64,000 bases of DNA, from positions 124,001 to 188,000 of the forward strand of contig JARLIS010000051.1 in the NCBI GenBank assembly GCA_031291615.1. Direction: 5' to 3'. This document shows, piece by piece, positions 1 through 6,682 of this stretch. The first letter of the stretch is position 1. Every line of letters begins with the position of its first letter. The notes below the pieces were generated by a model. The model did no database searches. It saw only the letters and a program-made list of their open reading frames with translations, and was not told where the DNA came from. Source of the DNA: Parvibaculum sp. Lineage in GTDB: Bacteria > Pseudomonadota > Alphaproteobacteria > Parvibaculales > Parvibaculaceae. The position numbers were made by a program, and so were the translations under genes.

Positions 1-876
1 GAGGAGCTCTGGCGCAGCGGCTGGGATCCCAAGTTCCGCGTCGCCGATCAGGAGCGCGACGGCATCGCCGCTGAAATGATCTATCCGACCGTGGGCATGA
101 TGCTCTGCAATCATCCGGACTTCGATTTCAAGAAGGCTTGTTTCGCGGCATATAATCGCTGGCTTCAGGAATATTGCGCCGTCGCGCCCGGCCGCCTTTA
201 CGGACTTGCGCAAGTCTCCATGCGCTCGATCGCGGACGGCGTCGCCGAACTGAAGGAAGCGAAAGCCATGGGCTTTCGCGGCGTGATGATGCCCGGCAAT
301 CCGGCGGTCGAGGACTATGACAGCCCCGTCTACGATCCCGTCTGGGCGACCGCTGTCGAGCTCGACATGCCGCTATCCTTTCACATTCTCACCGGCAGCT
401 CCGACGGCTTCAAGGCGCGGGGACCGCGCATCAATGGCTTCCTGTCCATCATTCGCGGCTGTCAGGACATCATGGGCACGTTCATTTTCGGCGGCGTCTT
501 CGACCGCTTCCCGGACCTGAAGCTCGTCTGCGTCGAAGCCGATGCGGGCTGGGTGCCGCATTACATGTACCGCATGGACCACGCCTACAAGCGCCATCGC
601 TACTGGATGAAGGCGCCGCCGCTCAATCGCCTGCCGAGCGAATATTTTGCCGAGAACATCTACGTCACATTCCAGGATGACTGGGTTGCCTTCAACATGA
701 AGGACATGTGCAACCCCAAGAGGCTGATGTGGGCGAACGACTTCCCGCATTCGGACTCCACCTGGCCCTGGTCGCAGGACATGCTCGCCGAGCACACGAA
801 GGCGCTGACCGAGGAAGAACGCAACTGGATCTGCCACGACAATGTCGCCGCGCTCTACAAGCTCGACGCGGCCTGA
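1..876 (+). CDS. Amidohydrolase-family protein (5' end outside window)
   Basis: The frame is open from base 1, so the N-terminus lies upstream. The visible part is a metal-dependent TIM-barrel hydrolase of the amidohydrolase_2 (ACMSD-related) family. Landmarks are the barrel-strand histidine in SFHILTG, the run YMYRMDHAYKRH, and the late catalytic aspartate in WANDFPHSDSTWP. Relatives are nonoxidative decarboxylases or hydrolases of (aromatic) acids; the substrate cannot be read from the sequence. It is the first visible gene of a five-gene same-strand set with a dioxygenase, an acyl-CoA dehydrogenase, a crotonase and an alpha/beta hydrolase, so a step in carboxylic-acid catabolism is inferred. 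Family is secure, reaction is not. Confidence 0.85.
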   Translation, partial: EELWRSGWDPKFRVADQERDGIAAEMIYPTVGMMLCNHPDFDFKKACFAAYNRWLQEYCAVAPGRLYGLAQVSMRSIADGVAELKEAKAMGFRGVMMPGNPAVEDYDSPVYDPVWATAVELDMPLSFHILTGSSDGFKARGPRINGFLSIIRGCQDIMGTFIFGGVFDRFPDLKLVCVEADAGWVPHYMYRMDHAYKRHRYWMKAPPLNRLPSEYFAENIYVTFQDDWVAFNMKDMCNPKRLMWANDFPHSDSTWPWSQDMLAEHTKALTEEERNWICHDNVAALYKLDAA

Positions 877-889
877 GGAGGAGATGCGA

Positions 890-1930
890 ATGTCCTTCAC
901 GCCGAAACCGCTCGAGACGCATGTGAACTGGCGCAAGGCCGATGTCGCCGATCCGTCGCGCTGGACCCTGACGCTCACCGATACAGACAAGCGCGAGCTT
1001 GACCACGCGCTCAATGTGGCGAAATCCGTGTCCGAGAATCTTCTCGACATCACGCGCGACGATTTCCCGCTCGACGGTCTGGTGCCGAAGCTTGCCGAGG
1101 TCGAACGCGAACTCATCGACGGGCGCGGTTTTGCGCGCATCAGCGCACTCGACGCGACACGCTATTCCGACGACGACCTCACGATGCTCTATTGGGGCAT
1201 CGGTATGCATCTGGGCGATCCATGGCCGCAGAACAAGCACGGTCATATGATGGGCGACGTGACCGATCAGGGAAAGGGCCGCGACGATCCGACCGTGCGC
1301 GGCAATGAGATCGGCCTTGTCGGCCTCGACTATCACACCGACGGTTCCGATCTCGTGGGTCTCATGTGCCTGCGCAAAGCCAAGCGCGGCGGGCTTTCCT
1401 GCGTCGCCAATGTCGTCGGCATCTATAACGAGTTGCTGAAGACGCGGCCCGATCTTATCGCCGTGCTCTACGACAAATTGCCCTGGGATTTTCGCGGCGA
1501 GCAGCCGCCGGGCGCGCCGCCCTTCTACATGCGCTCCGTCTTCACCGAGCATGACGGGCGTCTCTTCTGCCGTTTCATTCCGCAATATATCAAGGCCTCG
1601 CAGCGCCATTCCGATGCGCCGCGGCTCACGCCCCTGCAGATCGAAGCGCTGGACACGGTCGCAGCGATGGCGCGCGACCCGCAGTGGAATGTTTACATGG
1701 ACCTCCAGCCGGGCGAGATGCAGTTCATCGACAACTATCATGTGCTGCATGGCCGGATGGAATATGAGGACGATGTCGCGAACGGCTACAAGCGTCACCT
1801 GAAGCGCCTCTGGCTCGCCACGCGCTATCTCAAGGATCGCCCGGACACATTCGCCAATGGTGCACACGGCCATTGGGCGAAGAACAAGACGGTGAGCCGC
1901 ATCGCCGCCGTGGGGCGGGCGGGCGAGTAG
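890..1930 (+). CDS. TauD/TfdA-family Fe(II)/2-oxoglutarate dioxygenase
   Basis: A 346-residue TauD-like oxygenase. The iron ligands are visible as His149-Thr-Asp151 (GLDYHTDGSD) and the distal His287 in DNYHVLHGR; the second motif is typical of bacterial TauD-like proteins annotated as taurine catabolism dioxygenases. The enzyme should hydroxylate a small organic acid or cleave a C-heteroatom bond using 2-oxoglutarate and O2 in the cytoplasm. Start choice: ATG at 890 lies 8 bp after the AGGAGG at 876-881, whereas ATG 884 is only 2 bp away. It follows the amidohydrolase stop by 13 bp, so the two are probably cotranscribed. Substrate unknown; nothing links it specifically to sulfonates. Confidence 0.85.
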   Translation: MSFTPKPLETHVNWRKADVADPSRWTLTLTDTDKRELDHALNVAKSVSENLLDITRDDFPLDGLVPKLAEVERELIDGRGFARISALDATRYSDDDLTMLYWGIGMHLGDPWPQNKHGHMMGDVTDQGKGRDDPTVRGNEIGLVGLDYHTDGSDLVGLMCLRKAKRGGLSCVANVVGIYNELLKTRPDLIAVLYDKLPWDFRGEQPPGAPPFYMRSVFTEHDGRLFCRFIPQYIKASQRHSDAPRLTPLQIEALDTVAAMARDPQWNVYMDLQPGEMQFIDNYHVLHGRMEYEDDVANGYKRHLKRLWLATRYLKDRPDTFANGAHGHWAKNKTVSRIAAVGRAGE

Positions 1931-1958
1931 GCCGTTCCTCAAGCCCTTGGAGTGCGCG

Positions 1959-3125
1959 ATGGATTTTGATCTCAGCGAAGAGCACAGGATGCTCAAGGAT
2001 CTCGTCGCCAATTTCGTGCGCGACGAGCTTATCCCGCTTGAGCAGAAGGTGCTGGCCCGCGACGCGGCAGGCGAGGGCGCGAGGATCACGGCGGAAGAAA
2101 AAGCGCGGATAGACAAAGTCACGAAGGAACTTGGCCTCTGGGGCCTCGACGCGCCCGAGGATGTCGGCGGATCGGACCTCCCCGTCGTCGCCATGATCGG
2201 CGTCAATGAGGAACTGGGCCGCACGATCACGCCTTATGTGCTGCCGCCGGATTCGCCGAATCTGCGCATGCTCGTCGCCACCGTCAATGACGAGCAGCGA
2301 GAGCAGTATCTCGCCCCCTATGCGCGCGGCGAGACGATTTCCGCCATCGGCATTTCGGAGCCGGGCGCGGGCGCCGATCCCGCCTCGATGACGACGCGCG
2401 CCGTGCGTGACGGCAATGGCTGGGTGCTCAACGGGCGCAAGATCTGGACGAGCCGGGCGGCGGAAGCCGACTTCACCATCGTCATGGCTGTGACTGACAA
2501 GGAGAAGGGCGCGCGGGGCGGCATCTCGGCCTTTCTCGTTGATCGCGACACGCCGGGCTTCAAGGTGCTGCGCCGCATCCCGATGATCGGCGGCACCTTC
2601 ACCTATGAAGTCGTGCTCGAGGATTGCCGGCTGCCTGCCTCCAAGCTCCTCGGCAAGGAAGGCCAGGGCTTCGCGCCCATGCAGATCAGGCTTTCGACGC
2701 GGCGGCTCGAAATGGCGTCATGGTGCATCGGCATTTCGCAGCGCGCGCTCGAGATGATGATCGAGCATGCGGGTACACGCGTCACCTTCGGGCAGAAGCT
2801 TGCCGACAGGCAGGCGATCCAGTGGTGGGTGGCGGATGCCGCCATGCGCATCAAGGCCTGCCGGCTCATGGCTTACGAGACGGCGTGGAAACACGATCAG
2901 GGGCGCGACGTACGTACGGACGTCTCGATGATCAAGGTCTATGCGACCGAAATGGCCTGGGACATTGTCGACAAGGCGATGCAGACTTTCGGCGCCATGG
3001 GCATGACGAAGGAGCTGCCGCTGCATCTGATGGCGAGCCAGGTCCGCAACATGCGCATCTATGACGGCCCGTCCGAAGTTCATCGCTGGGTCGTTGCGAG
3101 GGAACTGCTGGGGCTCAAACGCTGA
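1959..3125 (+). CDS. Acyl-CoA dehydrogenase, ACAD10/11-like
   Basis: A 388-residue flavoprotein with the three-part ACAD fold: N-terminal helices (1-120), the FAD/substrate sheet with SEPGAGADPASMTT around 133-146, and the C-terminal helical domain. It should oxidise an acyl-CoA to the 2-enoyl-CoA and pass electrons to ETF. The usual catalytic Glu of the YEG motif near the C-terminus is Asp369 here (IYDGPSEVHR), as in the ACAD10/11 group. ATG 1959 is chosen over an in-frame TTG at 1947 because MDFDLSEEHR is the normal family start. It sits between the dioxygenase and a crotonase, 28 bp and 11 bp away. Confidence 0.92.
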   Translation: MDFDLSEEHRMLKDLVANFVRDELIPLEQKVLARDAAGEGARITAEEKARIDKVTKELGLWGLDAPEDVGGSDLPVVAMIGVNEELGRTITPYVLPPDSPNLRMLVATVNDEQREQYLAPYARGETISAIGISEPGAGADPASMTTRAVRDGNGWVLNGRKIWTSRAAEADFTIVMAVTDKEKGARGGISAFLVDRDTPGFKVLRRIPMIGGTFTYEVVLEDCRLPASKLLGKEGQGFAPMQIRLSTRRLEMASWCIGISQRALEMMIEHAGTRVTFGQKLADRQAIQWWVADAAMRIKACRLMAYETAWKHDQGRDVRTDVSMIKVYATEMAWDIVDKAMQTFGAMGMTKELPLHLMASQVRNMRIYDGPSEVHRWVVARELLGLKR

Positions 3126-3136
3126 AAGGTAAGGGG

Positions 3137-3919
3137 ATGATCGCGGAACGCTACGGCGACATATCGGTCGCGCTCAAGGGGCATGTGGCGGAGGTCGAGA
3201 TCCATCGCTTGCCCAACAATCATGTCAGCGTCGATCTGATGCGCGACCTCGCCAATGCGTTCGAGGCGATCGACGCCGATGGTCGCGTCCGCGCAATCGT
3301 GCTGGCGTCGGAAGGCAAGGTCTTTTGCGGCGGCGCCGATCTTGTGCGCCGCGACGGGCTGGCGAGCGGCAAACCCACGATGGTCAATCCGCTCTATGTC
3401 GAGGCGGTCCGGCTCTTCTCCTGCGCGACGCCCATCATTGCCGCCGTGCAGGGCGCGGCCATCGGCGCGGGGCTCGGCCTCGCGCTCGTCGCGGATTTCC
3501 GCATCGTCGCGCAGGAGGCGCGCTTTGCGGCCAATTTCGTCAAGCTCGGCTTTCATCCGGGCTTCGGCCTCAGCCATACCCTGCCGCGTGTCATCGGCTT
3601 GCAGCGCGCGAACCTGATGTTCCAGACGGGACGGCGCATCAGGGGCGAGGAAGCGCTCCAATGGGGCCTTGCCGACGAGCTTGTGCCACAGGAAAAGCTG
3701 CGCGCGCGTGCGCATGAGCTTGCAGCTGAGATTGCCGAGAACGCGCCGCTTGCCGTGCGCTCCACGCGGGCGACGCTGCGGCGCGGGCTTGCCGCCGCGG
3801 TCAAGGCGGCGACCGACCATGAGTTCGCGGAACAGGAAATGCTGATGAAGACGGCGGACTTCGCCGAGGGCGTGCGCGCGGTAAATGAACGCCGGCCAGG
3901 GAACTTCACAGGAAAATAG
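3137..3919 (+). CDS. Enoyl-CoA hydratase/isomerase family protein lacking both hydratase glutamates
   Basis: A 260-residue crotonase-fold protein. The CoA-binding and oxyanion-hole segments are present (VFCGGADL near 63-69 and QGAAIGAGLGLALVADFRI near 105-123). By manual alignment with rat enoyl-CoA hydratase, Glu144 is replaced by Phe134 and Glu164 by Leu160 (in RANLMFQTG), so simple hydratase chemistry is unlikely. Crotonases without these residues act as hydrolases, decarboxylases, isomerases or C-C lyases. AAGGGG lies just before the ATG. It is 11 bp downstream of the dehydrogenase gene and 11 bp upstream of the hydrolase gene. Confidence 0.88.
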   Translation: MIAERYGDISVALKGHVAEVEIHRLPNNHVSVDLMRDLANAFEAIDADGRVRAIVLASEGKVFCGGADLVRRDGLASGKPTMVNPLYVEAVRLFSCATPIIAAVQGAAIGAGLGLALVADFRIVAQEARFAANFVKLGFHPGFGLSHTLPRVIGLQRANLMFQTGRRIRGEEALQWGLADELVPQEKLRARAHELAAEIAENAPLAVRSTRATLRRGLAAAVKAATDHEFAEQEMLMKTADFAEGVRAVNERRPGNFTGK

Positions 3920-3930
3920 GAGGGGAGCCA

Positions 3931-4692
3931 ATGGCGAAACTCACGCGTGGCGGCGTCAGCCTCCACTACGAAGTCCATGGGACGAGCGGTCCCGTCATCC
4001 TGCTGAGCCATGGCTATTCGGCGACGAGCGAGATGTGGCGCGGCCAGATCGCCGCGCTGACCAAGCATCATCGCCTCGTCCTCTGGGACATGCGCGGTCA
4101 TGGGGCCTCGGACTATCCCGCCGATCAGGCGGAATATAGCGAGGCGGCGACGGTCGCCGACATGGCGGCGATCCTCGACGCGGTGGGGGCGGAGCGCGCC
4201 ATCGTCGGCGGCCTCTCGCTCGGCGGCTATATGTCGCTCGCTTTCAACGAGGCACATCCCGCCCGCGTCATCGCGCTTCTCATCATCGACACCGGCCCCG
4301 GCTTCAAGAAGGACGAGGCGCGGGCTGGCTGGAACGACACGGCGCTCAAGACGGCGGCGCGCTTCGAGGCGGAAGGGCTTTCGCGTCTCCAGTCGCTCAG
4401 CAAGGAAATGGCGACGAGTACGCATCGCTCGGCCGACGGTCTCGTCCGCGCGGGGCGCGGCATGCTCACTCAGCGCGATGCGCATGTCATCAATTCGCTG
4501 CCCGGCATCGCCGTGCCTTCGCTCGTCATCGTCGGCGCGAAGGACACGCCGTTTCTTGCCGCCGCCGACTACATGGCGGCAAAGATTCCGGGCGCGAAGA
4601 AGGTCGTCATCCCGGATGCGGGCCACGCCGCCAATATCGACCAGCCGGAGGCCTTCAACCGCGCGGTGACGGAATTCCTGGCCACGCTTTGA
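3931..4692 (+). CDS. Alpha/beta-fold hydrolase
   Basis: A 253-residue cytoplasmic alpha/beta hydrolase. The triad is visible: nucleophile Ser96 in GGLSLGG, Asp205 in VGAKDTPF, and His232 in PDAGHAANIDQPEAFN. HGYSATSEMW forms the oxyanion loop and WDMRGHGASDYP is the usual strand-4 motif. The last motif resembles 3-oxoadipate enol-lactonases and C-C bond hydrolases, so ring-fission or lactone substrates are possible. A strong AGGAGGGG ribosome site precedes the ATG. It is the last gene of the first operon and converges on msrB with a 19-bp gap. No clear terminator was seen. Confidence 0.87.
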   Translation: MAKLTRGGVSLHYEVHGTSGPVILLSHGYSATSEMWRGQIAALTKHHRLVLWDMRGHGASDYPADQAEYSEAATVADMAAILDAVGAERAIVGGLSLGGYMSLAFNEAHPARVIALLIIDTGPGFKKDEARAGWNDTALKTAARFEAEGLSRLQSLSKEMATSTHRSADGLVRAGRGMLTQRDAHVINSLPGIAVPSLVIVGAKDTPFLAAADYMAAKIPGAKKVVIPDAGHAANIDQPEAFNRAVTEFLATL

Positions 4693-4711
4693 GGCATCAG
4701 GAGGGGAAGCG

Positions 4712-5209
4712 TCAGGCGGGGATGAACTTCAGCGCCACGCCGTCCATGCAGTAGCGCTTGCCGGTGGGCGGCGGGCCGTCGTCGAAGACATGGCCCAGAT
4801 GCCCGCCGCAACGGCGGCAATGCACTTCCACGCGCAGCATGAAGAGCGAGCGGTCCTCGGTCGTGCCGACCGCGTTGGGCAGCGGCTCATAAAAGCTCGG
4901 CCAGCCGGTGCCGCTGCCGAACTTCGTTTCCGAGGCAAAGAGCGGAAGATCGCAACCGGCACAGGCGAATATGCCCTTGCGGTGTTCGTCAAGGAGCGGG
5001 CTCGTGAAGGGGCGTTCCGTGCCCTGCCGGCGGAGCACGTCATATTGTTCGGGCGTCAGAATCTTCCGCCATTCGGCGTCGGACTTTTCGACCTCGAATG
5101 TTTCGCCTGCCGCTGCCTCGCCGTCGGCGAGCCGCCACCAGGCGGCGCCGGTGACGGAAAGGACAGCGGCGAGCGCCGTGCCGCCGAGGAATTTGCGTCG
5201 CGATGTCAT
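4712..5209 (-). CDS. msrB: Peptide-methionine (R)-S-oxide reductase MsrB, Tat-exported
   Basis: Reduces the R-epimer of methionine sulfoxide in proteins. The 165-residue protein begins with MTSRRKFLGG and a hydrophobic stretch to about residue 24, a twin-arginine signal, so the enzyme is probably periplasmic. The MsrB domain covers about 45-163. Zinc cysteines are C83/C86 (CAGC) and C131/C134 (CRRC), and the catalytic cysteine is C154 in RYCMDG, where the usual Asn-Ser after Cys-x is Asp-Gly. The start could also be the in-frame GTG at 5227, which overlaps the msrA stop by GTGA; ATG 5209 is preferred because it gives a standard Tat leader and has AAGGAAGG upstream. Confidence 0.93.
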   Translation of the reverse strand: MTSRRKFLGGTALAAVLSVTGAAWWRLADGEAAAGETFEVEKSDAEWRKILTPEQYDVLRRQGTERPFTSPLLDEHRKGIFACAGCDLPLFASETKFGSGTGWPSFYEPLPNAVGTTEDRSLFMLRVEVHCRRCGGHLGHVFDDGPPPTGKRYCMDGVALKFIPA

Positions 5210-5223
5210 GGCGTCACCTTCCT

Positions 5224-5832
5224 TCACTTGCCCGCCTCGTCGCCCCAGATATGGGCGAGTGCTGCGTCGCGGCCGCAGCCGATCCGGTAGCTCGTGTAGC
5301 GCACGGGGTTCTTCTTGTAGAACTCCTGATGATATTCCTCCGCCGGATAGAAGGGCCCGGCATCGACCACCTCGGTCACGATGGTCTGGCCCTTGAAGCG
5401 GTCGGATTTTTCGAGCGCCGCCTTCGAGGCCAGCGCAAGGCGCTTCTGATCGGCGTCATGGGTGAAGATCGCGGTGCGATAGGAATGACCGAAGTCGCAG
5501 AACTGGCCGTCCTTCGTCGTCGGGTCGATATAGTGCCAGTAGGAAGCGAGAAGCTTCTCGTAGCTGGTCTTTGCCGGGTCGTAGGTCACCTCGATGGCCT
5601 CGGCATGGCCGGTCGTTTCCGACGAGACGTCCTCGTAGCTCGGATTGACTTCCGGCCCGCCGGTATAGCCGACGACCGTCTTCACCACGCCGTCGACGCC
5701 ATCGAAATGGCGCTGCATGCTCCAGAAGCAGCCGCCGGCAAAGGTGGCGAGGGCGGGTTTCGGCGCGTCGGCAAGCGCGGCGCCGGCGAGAATTGAAACG
5801 AACAGGGTCAGACAGGCGACAAAGCGGACCAA
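5224..5832 (-). CDS. msrA: Peptide-methionine (S)-S-oxide reductase MsrA, exported
   Basis: Reduces the S-epimer of methionine sulfoxide. The 202-residue protein has a Sec-type signal peptide (about residues 1-21, ending AGAALA) and then the MsrA fold with catalytic Cys35 in GGCFWSM. GYTGG and the long motif around YWHYIDPTTKDGQF are also typical. Translation appears to start at TTG (5830-5832), 6 bp after GAGGAG. It lies directly upstream of msrB on the same strand, with nearly touching ends, so the two form an operon for repair of exported proteins. Confidence 0.93.
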   Translation of the reverse strand: MVRFVACLTLFVSILAGAALADAPKPALATFAGGCFWSMQRHFDGVDGVVKTVVGYTGGPEVNPSYEDVSSETTGHAEAIEVTYDPAKTSYEKLLASYWHYIDPTTKDGQFCDFGHSYRTAIFTHDADQKRLALASKAALEKSDRFKGQTIVTEVVDAGPFYPAEEYHQEFYKKNPVRYTSYRIGCGRDAALAHIWGDEAGK

Positions 5833-5988
5833 ACCGATCTCCTCTTTCCGGATGCCCGCGGGCGGGCGTGGATCATAGATAGGCGAATCCGCGCCGGATC
5901 GGCGTCACTTCCCTTCACATGTTCGCGATTTCCGCGCGGCAACATGGTTAAGGCGGCCGGGCTGCGCAGGTGTGCAAAAGGCATTCGC

Positions 5989-6001
5989 TGACAAGGTGTC
6001 A
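5989..6001. promoter_or_regulatory. Short dyad TGACA-N3-TGTCA in the msrA/6128 gap
   Basis: A perfect 5-bp inverted repeat (TGACA AGG TGTCA) in the 295-bp gap between msrA and the exported hypothetical protein. It could be an operator for either divergent gene. The gap also contains an A/T-richer stretch around 5996-6045 where a promoter for the rightward gene could lie. No RNA gene or other coding sequence was recognised there. Confidence 0.25.
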
Positions 6002-6127
6002 ATATTAGCTGTGCCAAAACCGGCCGCCATGCTAAAAATTTACCCGGAAACGAGCCTCTATGACGGGCTTTCTGGGGAGCAGAGTGTGAGTTCGGTCCGG
6101 TGCGCAACAGGCGATGGGATTGCGGCG

Positions 6128-6502
6128 ATGCGCTGCGTAAACCCGCTTTCGCCCTTCGTGACCGCTCTCGTGTTTTTCCTTGCCCTGCATGCTTTTCTTG
6201 CACCTTCCGGCGCGGCGGTCTCCGCCGCAGCAGGATTGGCGGGCCAGCATTCCTACCCCGAGGACCTGCGCGTCCGGCCCGAACAGGCGGTCACGCACGC
6301 GGCGGTCGAGACAATCCGCCGCATGGCGACACCTGCGATGCGGAATGCGGATTCGTCCTCTGCACTTGTGGAAATCGGCAGGATCGCAGCCGAATTTGGC
6401 GCACCCGCACCGTTCCCGGGCGGTGCCGATGGCATTTCCCCGGGCCTGGAGGCGATGGCGCCCGCGAGAGCGCCACCCGCAGTTGCTAACAATTGGGCCT
6501 AA
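6128..6502 (+). CDS. Small exported hypothetical protein
   Basis: A 124-residue frame beginning MRCVNPLSPF and followed by a hydrophobic stretch to about residue 35 (VTALVFFLALHAFLAP), which looks like a Sec signal or membrane anchor. The rest is Ala/Pro/Gly-rich without a recognised domain. No good ribosome site precedes ATG 6128, and the frame stays open upstream to 5972. If it is not a gene, the stretch 5833-6682 is non-coding. Function unknown; low confidence that it is translated. Confidence 0.4.
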   Translation: MRCVNPLSPFVTALVFFLALHAFLAPSGAAVSAAAGLAGQHSYPEDLRVRPEQAVTHAAVETIRRMATPAMRNADSSSALVEIGRIAAEFGAPAPFPGGADGISPGLEAMAPARAPPAVANNWA

Positions 6503-6682
6503 TTGAAAGCCCTGTCCGGAACGGCGACCTTGTGGCATCCCTCTTTGTGCAGGTATAGAGGGGGCGGCCAGCAAGGCCAGTCGGTCCGTCATCGACAAAA
6601 GAAGAGCTGAAGCTCCGAAAGTTCCTGAGAATACCGATGCAGTTCAAAGCATGAAGACTGCACGTCCCTAGGGGAGGTTCCT

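Noticed and set aside
3137..3919. Typical enoyl-CoA hydratase
   Set aside because: Both catalytic glutamates are absent in the manual alignment, so only the fold assignment was kept.
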